Shown here one piece after another: positions 35,975-43,956 of a stretch of 64,000 bases of DNA; position 1 is the first letter of the stretch, and the number at the start of each line of letters is the position of its first letter. The notes under the pieces were generated by a model that saw only the letters and a list, made by a program, of their open reading frames with translations, was not told the origin of the DNA and made no database searches. The position numbers and the translations under genes were made by a program. This DNA comes from Burkholderiales bacterium (GTDB taxonomy: Bacteria; Pseudomonadota; Gammaproteobacteria; Burkholderiales; Casimicrobiaceae), in assembly GCA_020851235.1 (NCBI GenBank), contig JADZDD010000005.1:1-64000 (forward strand). Direction: 5' to 3'.

Positions 35975-36946
35975 ATGCGTCTTGCCAAGCTTGCCGTCGG
36001 ACTCGCCCTCGGCACCGCCGTCGCCCTGCCCGCCTTCGCGCAGGAAACCCTCAAGATGAACATCTCCGTCGCGCAGAATTCGCACTACGGCGCGGCGACG
36101 GAGACGTTCGCCAAGGAGATCGAGAAGCGGACCAACAGTCGCTACAAGGTCCAGAACTTCTATTCGGGGGCGCTTGGCGCCGAGCGGGAATCGATCGAAG
36201 CCGTGCAGCTTGGCACGCTCGACCTCACGGTGACGTCGACGGGGCCGATCCCGAACTTCGTCCCCGAGGTCGCGATCCTCGACATCCCGTTCCTCTTCCG
36301 CGACTACGCGCACGCGCGCGCCGTCCTCGACGGGCCGATCGGGCAGGAACTCCTGCAGAAATTCCCGCCGAAGAACATCATCGCGCTCGCGTGGGCCGAG
36401 AACGGCTTTCGCAACATGACCAACAACAAGCACCCGGTGAAGACACCCGCCGACCTCAAGGGCCTCAAGATGCGCACGATGGAGAACCCGGTGCACATCC
36501 AGGCGTACAAGGCGTTCGGGATCATCCCCACGCCGATGGCCTTCACCGAGCTCTTCACCGCGCTCCAGCAGGGCACCGTGGACGGGCAGGAAAATCCGCT
36601 GTCGGTGATCTCCGCGGCCAAGTTCGACCAGGTGCAGAAGTACCTGACGCTCACCGGACACGTGTACTCGCCGGCGCTCATCCTGATGAGCAAGGCGAAG
36701 TGGGACAAGCTCTCCGCCGACGACAAGCAGATCTTCCTCGCCGCCGCGAAGGAAGCCGTCAAGGCCAATCGCGCGCGCATCGACGACGACGAGCGCAAGG
36801 CGGTTGGCGATCTCGAGTCGAAGGGGATGCAGGTCGTCACGACCGTGGACAAGTCGAAGTTCCAGGAAGTCCTGGGCCCGACCTTCGTCGAGTTCGGCAA
36901 GAAGTTCGGCCAGGCCAACATCGACAAGATCCGCAACTACAAGTAG
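35975..36946 (+). CDS. dctP: TRAP transporter substrate-binding protein (second system)
   Basis: This is 323 residues with a Sec signal (LAVGLALGTAVALPAFAQ). It has DctP motifs: YSGALGAERESIEAVQLGTLDLT, DLKGLKMRTMENPVH with the substrate-carboxylate arginine, PMAFTELFTALQQGTVDGQENPL and the SPALILMSKAKWD segment. CCAGGAG lies 6 nt before the ATG. The ligand is an unknown organic acid. Being divergent from glcD, glycolate or D-lactate is a reasonable guess but unproven. A perfect hairpin follows the stop. Confidence 0.93.
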   Translation: MRLAKLAVGLALGTAVALPAFAQETLKMNISVAQNSHYGAATETFAKEIEKRTNSRYKVQNFYSGALGAERESIEAVQLGTLDLTVTSTGPIPNFVPEVAILDIPFLFRDYAHARAVLDGPIGQELLQKFPPKNIIALAWAENGFRNMTNNKHPVKTPADLKGLKMRTMENPVHIQAYKAFGIIPTPMAFTELFTALQQGTVDGQENPLSVISAAKFDQVQKYLTLTGHVYSPALILMSKAKWDKLSADDKQIFLAAAKEAVKANRARIDDDERKAVGDLESKGMQVVTTVDKSKFQEVLGPTFVEFGKKFGQANIDKIRNYK

Positions 36947-36965
36947 CCCCCTGGTCGCCGTACCC

Positions 36966-37004
36966 GGCGGCGTGATCCGCGACGCGCGCGTCGATCACGC
37001 CGCC
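36966..37004 (+). promoter_or_regulatory. Intercistronic hairpin between second dctP and dctQ
   Basis: GGCGGCGTGATC (36966-36977) and GATCACGCCGCC (36993-37004) form a perfect 12-bp stem with a 15-nt loop, itself rich in CG repeats. It starts 20 nt after the dctP stop and ends 17 nt before dctQ. No U-tract follows. It mirrors the hairpin in the hexuronate TRAP operon. Confidence 0.6.
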
Positions 37005-37020
37005 GCCTTCATCGTCCTCC

Positions 37021-37515
37021 ATGCGTAGCGCCTTTCTCGCGCTCGAGCGCCGCACGACCGCGGTTGCAATGGCGCTCGCCTGCACGATGCTCGCCGTGGC
37101 GGCGTGCCTTGGCATGTACCAGATCCTCGCCCGCTTCGTCTTCCTGGAGCCGGCCGAGTGGTCGGAGGTCCTCATCCGCTTCAGCCTGATCTGGATGGTC
37201 TTCCTCGGGGCGCCGATGGCGTTCCGGCAGGGTGCGATGGTGTGCGTCGACCTCGCGCACCGGATGGCCGGGGCCCGCGGCAAGCGGATCCTCGACTTCC
37301 TCGCCGCCGCCTGCGCCCTCGTCATCCTCGCCGTCATGCTCTGGTTCGGCACGCGCTATTCGTGGGTCGGCCGCTTCCAGACGATTGCCGGTCTCGAAAC
37401 GGTGCCGATGTCCTGGGCGTACCTGTCGATCCCGGTCGGGGCGATCTTCTCGTGCCTTGCCGTGATCGCGTGCTTCCTCGATCCGCGGCGCTACGAACTC
37501 GTGACGCAGCAGTAG
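37021..37515 (+). CDS. dctQ: TRAP transporter small permease (second system)
   Basis: This is 164 residues with four hydrophobic helices. The DctQ pattern is present: QILARFVFLEPAEWSEVLIRFSLIW followed by FLGAPMAFRQGAMVCVDL, and a terminal helix with IPVGAIFSCLAVI. It pairs with the adjacent DctM (8 nt downstream) in the inner membrane. Confidence 0.92.
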   Translation: MRSAFLALERRTTAVAMALACTMLAVAACLGMYQILARFVFLEPAEWSEVLIRFSLIWMVFLGAPMAFRQGAMVCVDLAHRMAGARGKRILDFLAAACALVILAVMLWFGTRYSWVGRFQTIAGLETVPMSWAYLSIPVGAIFSCLAVIACFLDPRRYELVTQQ

Positions 37516-37523
37516 GACGCCCC

Positions 37524-38798
37524 ATGCCGACCACGATGCTCGTCACCATGCTGGTGGCATTTGCGCTGTCGATCTCGGTCGCCGTTGCGATCGGCCTTGC
37601 GAGTCTCGTCGGCGCATGGCAGGCAAAGCTCGACTTCATCGCGGTGGTGAAGGAGATGTTCTCGGCGATCGACAAGTTCCCGCTCGCCGCGATTCCCTTC
37701 TTCATCCTCGCCGGCAACCTCATGGAGTCGGGTGGGATCTCGGCACGGCTGGTCGAATTCGCGAAATCGATCGTCGGCGGGATCCAGGGCGGGCTCGGCG
37801 CGACCTGCGTGCTGACCTGCATGATCTTCGCCGCGGTCTCGGGCTCCTCGGTGGCGACGACGTTCGCCATCGGCGCGATCCTGGTCCCGGCGCTCATCCG
37901 CCACGGCTACCCGACGAACTACGCCGCCGCGCTCCAGGCGACGTCGGCGGAACTCGGCGTCATCATTCCGCCGTCGATCCCGATGATCCTGTACGGTGTG
38001 TCCGCCGAGGTCTCGATCGGCGAGCTCTTCATCGCCGGCTTCGGCCCTGGGCTCCTCATCGGCGGCGCGCTCATGCTCTTCGTCGTGCTCTACGCGCGCT
38101 GGAAGGGCTACGGCAAGGGCGACCACGACGGTCGCCTGCCGTTTCTCACCGCGGCGCGCCAGGCCGCGCTTGCGCTGCTGATGCCGGTGATCGTCCTCGG
38201 CGGCATCTACGGCGGCGTCTTCACGCCGACCGAAGCGTCGGTCGTCGCGGTCTTCTACGCGCTCATCGTCGGCGTCCTCGTCTACCGCGAGACGCGCGTT
38301 TCCGACCTGCCGCGTGTCCTGACCAAGAGCGTCATCTCGTCGGCGGTGATCATGTTCATCATCGCCAATGCCGGACTCTTCAGCTACCTCATCACGCGCG
38401 CCGGCGTGCCCAGCAAGATCGGCGCCTTCCTCGTCGACTCGCTGCGCTCGCCGGAACTCTTCCTGCTCGGCGTGAACGCCGCGCTATTCATCATCGGCAT
38501 GTTCATCGAGACGTCGGCGTCGATCATCGTGCTGGCGCCGATCCTCGCTCCGGTCGCCGCGCACTTCGGCATCGATCCGGTGCACTTCGGCGTCATCATG
38601 GTCGTCAATCTGGCGCTCGGGATGATCACCCCGCCGTTCGGCGTGAATCTCTTTGCCGCGTGCATGATCGCGCGCATCTCGCTCGATCAGATCATCACGC
38701 GGCTCATACCGTTCGTGCTGGTCGTGCTCGCCTGCCTCATGGTGATCACCTACGTTCCCGTCCTCTCGCTCGGCTTGCGCGACCTCGTCTACAAGTAG
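37524..38798 (+). CDS. dctM: TRAP transporter large permease (second system)
   Basis: This is 424 residues. KFPLAAIPFFILAGNLMESGGIS, VSGSSVATTFAIGAILVPALI and NLALGMITPPFGVNLFAAC are DctM motifs, and there are about 12 membrane helices. The frame is open well upstream into dctQ, but the ATG at 37524 fits the family start. It imports the DctP-bound substrate using a sodium gradient. The operon converges with the SDR gene. Confidence 0.95.
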   Translation: MPTTMLVTMLVAFALSISVAVAIGLASLVGAWQAKLDFIAVVKEMFSAIDKFPLAAIPFFILAGNLMESGGISARLVEFAKSIVGGIQGGLGATCVLTCMIFAAVSGSSVATTFAIGAILVPALIRHGYPTNYAAALQATSAELGVIIPPSIPMILYGVSAEVSIGELFIAGFGPGLLIGGALMLFVVLYARWKGYGKGDHDGRLPFLTAARQAALALLMPVIVLGGIYGGVFTPTEASVVAVFYALIVGVLVYRETRVSDLPRVLTKSVISSAVIMFIIANAGLFSYLITRAGVPSKIGAFLVDSLRSPELFLLGVNAALFIIGMFIETSASIIVLAPILAPVAAHFGIDPVHFGVIMVVNLALGMITPPFGVNLFAACMIARISLDQIITRLIPFVLVVLACLMVITYVPVLSLGLRDLVYK

Positions 38799-38815
38799 TG
38801 CGCCGCGGCGCCGCG

Positions 38816-39574
38816 TCAGACGCAGCGCCCGCCGTCGACCTCGAGGCAGGACCCGGTGATGAACGACGCCTCGTCGGAGGCGAAGAACACCGCGGCGGCC
38901 GCGATGTCGGCCGGCTGCGACAAGCGCCCGATCGGAATCGTCGCGATGAACTGCGCGCGCTTCTGCGGCGTGTCCTCCCCCATGAAGTCGGCGAGCATCG
39001 CGGTCTCGCCCGCGACCGGATTGATCACGTTGACGCGGATGTTGTCCCTTGCGAGCTCGGCGGCCATCGAACGCGACGTGACGATCGCCGCTCCCTTGCT
39101 TCCGTTGTACCAGGTCAGTCCCGGCCGCGGGCGCACGCCCGCGGTCGAGGCGATGGTGATGAAGACGCCGTTGTGCTGCGCACGCATGTGCGGCACCGCG
39201 TGCTTCGCGGTGAGATAGAGGCTCTTCACATTGACCTGGTAGATGCGGTCGAATTCCGCTTCGGAGACGTCGAGCATCGGCTGGTTGCGATGCGTCGTGC
39301 CGGCATTGTTGACGACGATGTCGAGGCCGCCGTAGACGCGTAGCGCGAAGGCGACGAGGCGCTGCACGTCGGCGTCGCGTGCAACGTCGCCCGCGCAAAA
39401 CCTCGCGTCGCCACCGGCGTCGACGATCTCGCGGGTGACGCGCTCGCCGTTCTCCGCGGAAATGTCGTTGACGACGACGCGTGCTCCCTCATCGGCAAAG
39501 CGCTGCGCGATGCCCTTGCCGAATCCCGATCCCGCCCCGGTGACGATCGCCACCTTCTGCTTGAGCCGTGCCAC
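38816..39574 (-). CDS. Short-chain dehydrogenase/reductase (FabG-like)
   Basis: This is 252 residues from a GTG at 39574, preferred over the ATG at 39598 because GAGGAG lies 6 nt upstream. The Rossmann motif TGAGSGFGKG (about residues 11-20), NNAG near 88, the catalytic Ser and Y-x-x-x-K in WYNGSKGA, and a C-terminal GSCLEVDGG mark a classical SDR. It probably oxidises an alcohol or hydroxyacid. Co-orientation with the aldehyde dehydrogenase upstream (118 nt) suggests a shared pathway with the TRAP substrate. Confidence 0.9.
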   Translation of the reverse strand: MARLKQKVAIVTGAGSGFGKGIAQRFADEGARVVVNDISAENGERVTREIVDAGGDARFCAGDVARDADVQRLVAFALRVYGGLDIVVNNAGTTHRNQPMLDVSEAEFDRIYQVNVKSLYLTAKHAVPHMRAQHNGVFITIASTAGVRPRPGLTWYNGSKGAAIVTSRSMAAELARDNIRVNVINPVAGETAMLADFMGEDTPQKRAQFIATIPIGRLSQPADIAAAAVFFASDEASFITGSCLEVDGGRCV

Positions 39575-39692
39575 TCCTGTCTCCTCGTCGTTGCACATCG
39601 CTGCGACCGGCGCCGGACGCCCCTGCCGCTCCTGTCGGGTTCCTTGCCGCCGTGGATGATGCGTGCCCCGCCACCGGGGTCGCGCTGCACGC

Positions 39693-41165
39693 TCATCCGT
39701 GGCGCAGCACCACCGTCTTCACCGTGGTGAAACCGTAGAGCGCCTCGAAGCCCTTCTCGCGGCCATGGCCCGAATGCTTCACGCCGCCGAACGGCAGCTC
39801 GACGCCACCCCCGGCGCCGTAGTTGTTGATGAAGACCTGCCCGCTTTCGACGGCGCGGGCCATGCGCAACTGTCGGGCGCCATCTTGCGTCCACACGCCG
39901 GCGACCAGGCCGAAGTCGGTGGCATTGGCCAGCCGCACGGCTTCCGCCTCGTCGGCAAAGGGCATCGCGGCCAGGACCGGTCCGAAGACCTCGTCGCAGG
40001 CCAGACGATGGCCGAGCGGCACGTCGCGCAAGAGCGCCGGCGCCGCGTAGAAGCCCCCCTTCGGCGCATCGGCGACGACCGTGCCTCGTGCGACCGTGGC
40101 AATCCCGTCGGCGCGCGCCGCGGCGAGAAATTCCTCGACGCGCGTGAGTTGCGTGCCGCGGATGAGCGGGCCGCAGTCGAGGTCGGCGAGCGCGGGGCCC
40201 GCACGCAAGGCGGCAAAGCGCTCACCCAGTCGCGCGAGCACTTCCTCGTAGCGCGCTGCCTCGACGAGCAGGCGGCTGCCCGCGCTGCACGTCTGCCCCG
40301 CGTTCTGGACGATCGCGTTGACGAGCGCCGGCAGTGCCAGGTCGAGATCGGCGTCGGCAAACACGATCTGCGGCGACTTGCCGCCGAGCTCGAGCGTGAC
40401 GGGGCAGTGACGCTGCGCCGCAGCCGCCGCGACCCACGCACCCGTCGCCGGTGACCCGGTGAACGAGACGTGCACGATGCCCGGGTGCTCGACCAGCGCC
40501 GCACCCGCCTCGCGACCGAGCCCGGTGACCATGTTGATCGCCCCCGCAGGCAAGCCGGCTTGCGCGGCAAGCTCGGTCAGCCGCAGCAGCGACAGGCACG
40601 CATCCTCGGCGGGCTTGACCACGCAGGCATTGCCCGCGGCGAGCGCGCCGCCGACCGAGCGGCCGTAGATCTGCAGCGGATAGTTCCATGGAATCACGTG
40701 CCCGGTGACCCCGTGCGGCTCGCGCCAGGTGAGCACGGTGTAACCCTCGGGGTACGGGATCGTCGTCCCGTGCAGCTTGTCGCAGGCCCCGGCGTAGAAC
40801 TCGAAATAGCGGGCACACGCAGCGGCGTCGGCCCGCGCCTGCTTGAGCGGCTTGCCGCAATCGCGCGCCTCGATCAAGGCGAGTTCCTCGGCATTGGCGA
40901 GGATGGCATTCGCGATGGCCATCAGCGCGCGGCCGCGCTCGACCGGGGCGAGCTTGCCCCACGCGCCGCGACGCGCCGCGTCCGCGGAGCGCACCGCGGC
41001 GTCGACATCTGCCGCCGTGCCGCGCGCGATGGCGGCAAAGGGCTCGCCGTCGGAAGGATCGATCATCGGCAATTCGCCACCTTCCGCGGCGCGCTGCCAG
41101 CGATTGGCGATGAAATGCGAGGCAGGCGTGCGGATCGCCGGCCAACGTGGGTGCGGTGCGTTCAT
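39693..41165 (-). CDS. NAD(P)-dependent aldehyde dehydrogenase
   Basis: This is 490 residues from the ATG at 41165. It has VIPWNYPLQIYGR, the catalytic Glu in VTLELGGKSPQIVF, the catalytic Cys in QNAGQTCSAGSRLL and EVFGPVLAAMPF. The C-terminus has NNYGAGGGVELPFGGVKHSGHGREKGFEALYGF, the pattern of the betaine-aldehyde/gamma-aminobutyraldehyde-type group, but the substrate cannot be fixed. It lies upstream of the SDR on the same strand. Confidence 0.92.
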   Translation of the reverse strand: MNAPHPRWPAIRTPASHFIANRWQRAAEGGELPMIDPSDGEPFAAIARGTAADVDAAVRSADAARRGAWGKLAPVERGRALMAIANAILANAEELALIEARDCGKPLKQARADAAACARYFEFYAGACDKLHGTTIPYPEGYTVLTWREPHGVTGHVIPWNYPLQIYGRSVGGALAAGNACVVKPAEDACLSLLRLTELAAQAGLPAGAINMVTGLGREAGAALVEHPGIVHVSFTGSPATGAWVAAAAAQRHCPVTLELGGKSPQIVFADADLDLALPALVNAIVQNAGQTCSAGSRLLVEAARYEEVLARLGERFAALRAGPALADLDCGPLIRGTQLTRVEEFLAAARADGIATVARGTVVADAPKGGFYAAPALLRDVPLGHRLACDEVFGPVLAAMPFADEAEAVRLANATDFGLVAGVWTQDGARQLRMARAVESGQVFINNYGAGGGVELPFGGVKHSGHGREKGFEALYGFTTVKTVVLRHG

Positions 41166-41284
41166 GCGGGGGGCTCGCGAGGCGGGAAAGCGTGGGAAGG
41201 ATAGCGCAGCGTCCAGTTGTAACAAAGCGCAACGCGCGCAACCACCGCGTCAACCGGCGGTCGTAGCCTACGTTGAAGGGGAAA

Positions 41285-41302
41285 GGCTCGCGTTGGCGAG
41301 CC
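41285..41302 (+). repeat. Small inverted repeat before the PVW-repeat gene
   Basis: GGCTCGC-GTTG-GCGAGCC is a perfect 7-bp hairpin in the leader, 20 nt before the start codon of the PVW-repeat protein and just before its AGGAGG. It may modulate mRNA stability or translation. Confidence 0.4.
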
Positions 41303-41322
41303 GTTTCGACCAGGAGGGCACG

Positions 41323-41739
41323 ATGCATCACGAAACGAGATTCGCCGCCATCGTCGCGGTGGCGCTGCTGGGCGCGACGACGCTCGCGCCAACCCACGCC
41401 AACGCAAGCAACGTCGCTTGGAGTGTCAGCGTCGGTGGCCCGGGCTTCGCGATCAGCGCCGGCGCGCCGGCATTCGGACCGCCGCCGGTGTGGCGGACGG
41501 GTCCGGTGTGGCACCCGACGCCGGTGTGGCGCGCGTCGCACGCGTGGCGGCCGGTGCCGGCATGGCAGCCCGTCCCCGTGTGGCGACCCGCCCCCGTCCC
41601 GGTGGTCGTCGCACCCGGACCGTGGGTCGCACCCAGGCCGTGGGTACCGGCGCCGCGCGCTGTCGTCGTCGCCCCGCGTCCGGTATACGTGATCCCCGCA
41701 CCGCGCTTCGCCGGACCGCCGCCCGTCGCGCGCTGGTAG
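41323..41739 (+). CDS. Small exported Pro/Trp/Val-rich repeat protein
   Basis: This is 138 residues. A Sec signal (FAAIVAVALLGATTLAPTHA) is followed by SVGGPGFAISAGAP. A region of about 90 residues is built almost only from P, V, W, R and A, as irregular PVW(R/H)P units. AGGAGG lies 7 nt before the ATG at 41323. I recognise no domain, although a similar PVW/PVV composition is seen in YXWGXW-type exported proteins. It is probably co-transcribed with the crystallin-like gene 30 nt downstream. The role is unknown. Confidence 0.75.
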   Translation: MHHETRFAAIVAVALLGATTLAPTHANASNVAWSVSVGGPGFAISAGAPAFGPPPVWRTGPVWHPTPVWRASHAWRPVPAWQPVPVWRPAPVPVVVAPGPWVAPRPWVPAPRAVVVAPRPVYVIPAPRFAGPPPVARW

Positions 41740-41769
41740 TCGCAGCGCATCGCCACAGGAGGTCATCCG

Positions 41770-42573
41770 ATGCCAGGTCCTGTCGCACGCCTGATGGGAA
41801 TCGCGCTCGCCGCCTGCGCGACGAGCGCGGTGGCACAAGTCACGTTCTTCGAGCACGAGGGCTTTGCCGGACGCTCGTTCACCGCCAACGCCCCGGTCAG
41901 CAACTTCGATCGCTACGGCTTCCATGATCGCGCCGCGTCGGTCGTCGTCCGCAGCGGGTGGTGGCAGGTCTGCACCGCCGCTCGCTACGAGGGGCTGTGC
42001 GTCACGCTGCAGCCCGGAAGTTACGGCTCGCTCGCCGCGATGGGACTCGATCGGCGCATCTCGGCCGTGCGTCCCGCACCGATGGCAGGCAGCACGCCAC
42101 CTGCGCTCGCTTCGGGAAGCGGGTACGACTATCGCAAGCGACACGACGAGCGCACGTACGAGGCAACCGTGACGTCGGTGCACGCGGTCGTCGGCCCTCC
42201 CGAGCAGCGCTGCTGGGTCGAGCAGCAGACGGTGCAAACGCCCGGCAGCAACATGAGCGTGCCGGCAGGTATCGCCGGCGCGATCATCGGCGGCGTGTTG
42301 GGCCACCAGATCGGCGGTGGGCGTGGCCGCGATATCGCCACCGGTGTCGGCGCCGTCGGCGGTGCGGTGGTCGGTGCCAACGTCGGCAAGAACTATGGCA
42401 CGGGCCCGCAGTACGGCACGCAGGAAATCAAGCGCTGCGAGAACGTCGTCAACCAGCGGCCGGCGTACTGGGACGTCACGTACTACTTCCGTGGCAACTA
42501 CCACCGCGTGCAGTTGACCGCGCCGCCCGGACCGACGATCCTCGTCAACGGTCGCGGCGAGCCCCGCGTGTAG
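41770..42573 (+). CDS. Exported beta/gamma-crystallin plus glycine-zipper protein
   Basis: This is 267 residues. After a short signal (GIALAACATSAVAQ), residues about 24-95 match a beta/gamma-crystallin Greek-key domain (VTFFEHEGFAGRSF, FDRYGFHDRASSV-like, WQVCTAARYEGLCVTLQPGSY). Residues about 165-200 form a 2TM glycine zipper (GIAGAIIGGVLGHQIGGGRGRDIATGVGA). YWDVTYYFRGNYHRVQL follows. The combination is found in envelope proteins of beta/gammaproteobacteria. It is likely anchored in or near the outer membrane. The function is not established. Confidence 0.82.
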   Translation: MPGPVARLMGIALAACATSAVAQVTFFEHEGFAGRSFTANAPVSNFDRYGFHDRAASVVVRSGWWQVCTAARYEGLCVTLQPGSYGSLAAMGLDRRISAVRPAPMAGSTPPALASGSGYDYRKRHDERTYEATVTSVHAVVGPPEQRCWVEQQTVQTPGSNMSVPAGIAGAIIGGVLGHQIGGGRGRDIATGVGAVGGAVVGANVGKNYGTGPQYGTQEIKRCENVVNQRPAYWDVTYYFRGNYHRVQLTAPPGPTILVNGRGEPRV

Positions 42574-42653
42574 GCGACCGCCCGCGAGAGGCACGAAGCG
42601 GCCCCGATCCTCGCGGTGCTACTCTTGGTCTTTGCGTCGGACGAAGGCCCACG

Positions 42654-43637
42654 ATGGATGCACCCGCCCGCTCCGCCGCTCCGGCGACGCCCGCGCTACC
42701 CGCCATCGAGTTCGACTTCCCCGATCTCGAGCGATGGAGCCAAGGCAACACGGGAGTTCGCTACGCCTGGCGCTTTGCGGCCACGGCACCCGGCCCGCAC
42801 GTCACGATCCAGGCGCTGACGCACGGCAACGAGGCCTGCGGCGCGCTGTGCGCGGACTGGCTGCTCGCGCACGAAGTGCGCCCGACGTGCGGCACCCTGT
42901 GCATCATCTTCGCCAACGTCGACGCGTACCGCGATTTCGCGCCGCACGATCCATACGCCTCGCGTTGCCTCGACGAGGACTTCAATCGCCTGTGGAGCGC
43001 GGACGTGCTCGACGGTCCGCGGCGCACGCGTGAACTCGTCCGGGCGCGCGAGTTGCGCCCGCTCTACGACGCGACGAGCCATCTGCTCGATCTGCACTCG
43101 ATGACCGATCCCTGCGCGCCGCTGGCACTGGCGGGTCGACATGACAAGGGCGTCGCGCTGGCGCGGGCCATCGGCATTCCCGAAAACATCGTGATCGATG
43201 CCGGCCACGCCGCCGGCAGGCGCCTGCGCGATTACGCCGCATTCGATGATCCGGCGGACGCGCGCAGCGCGCTCCTCGTCGAATGCGGGCAACACTGGGA
43301 GCGTGCGGCACCGGTGGTCGCGCTGCAGGTCGCATTGCGCTTCCTGCGCCATTTCGACATGCTCGATCCGGCGTTCGCCGCGGAGCACCTCGATTCAGGT
43401 CCGGTCGCGCCACAGCGCACGATCGAGATCACCGACGTCGTGACGATCGAGACCGACGACTTTTCCTTCGTCGCACCGGTATCCGGGCTCGCGGTGATTG
43501 CCAAGGCCGGCACGCTCCTCGCGCGCGATGGCGCGCAGGAGATCCGCACCGCCTATCCGAACGCCGTGCTGGTGATGCCGGCGCGGCGACCGCGCAAGGG
43601 AGAAACCGCGGTCCGCATCGGCCGGGTGCTGGACTGA
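42654..43637 (+). CDS. Succinylglutamate desuccinylase/aspartoacylase-family hydrolase
   Basis: This is 327 residues from the ATG at 42654. The M14-type zinc pattern is seen in TIQALTHGNEACGA (H-x-x-E) and LLDLHSMTDP (third His ligand). LLVECGQHWE contains the catalytic Glu region. The C-terminal half (ETDDFSFVAPVSGLAVIAKAG) is the usual AstE-like beta domain. It hydrolyses an N-acyl amino acid or related amide, substrate unknown. It stands 80 nt after the crystallin-like gene. Confidence 0.85.
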   Translation: MDAPARSAAPATPALPAIEFDFPDLERWSQGNTGVRYAWRFAATAPGPHVTIQALTHGNEACGALCADWLLAHEVRPTCGTLCIIFANVDAYRDFAPHDPYASRCLDEDFNRLWSADVLDGPRRTRELVRARELRPLYDATSHLLDLHSMTDPCAPLALAGRHDKGVALARAIGIPENIVIDAGHAAGRRLRDYAAFDDPADARSALLVECGQHWERAAPVVALQVALRFLRHFDMLDPAFAAEHLDSGPVAPQRTIEITDVVTIETDDFSFVAPVSGLAVIAKAGTLLARDGAQEIRTAYPNAVLVMPARRPRKGETAVRIGRVLD

Positions 43638-43956
43638 CGGCGCGCGCCGCAGCGGCCTGCGAGCAGCCGCGCGCGCCGCGACGCTGCCGATACCGGCACC
43701 GATCGCCGCATCACTGACTCATCATCCCGCGTTACGCCAGCGCCATGGTGGTGCGACCGACGACGGCCGAAAAGATCGTTCCGACGACCATCCATTGCAC
43801 TCGTTTCACGTCGTCGCTCCGTCGACGGGCCTTGGCAAGCCCGGACACCACGATTTCGCACCGGATCGTGTCGACGATCGGATGCCTCGACGATTGCTGT
43901 AGTGCGCATCGATCCGGGCACGCGCTCGACGGCGTGCGTGCCCACTGCCGACCGCT
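43638..43956. other. Intergenic region between the aspartoacylase-like gene and comEC
   Basis: No supported gene. On the minus strand, a short frame ending with TAA at 43732 would encode a hydrophobic tail (MVVGTIFSAVVGRTTMALA). It lacks a ribosome-binding site and family similarity. The region separates convergent genes and may contain their 3' ends; GC-rich inverted repeats occur near 43640-43680. Confidence 0.4.

Noticed and set aside
43732-43809. 25-residue hydrophobic minus-strand frame ending MVVGTIFSAVVGRTTMALA
   Set aside because: Too short, weak start and no homologue recognised. It could be a remnant, but cannot be supported.
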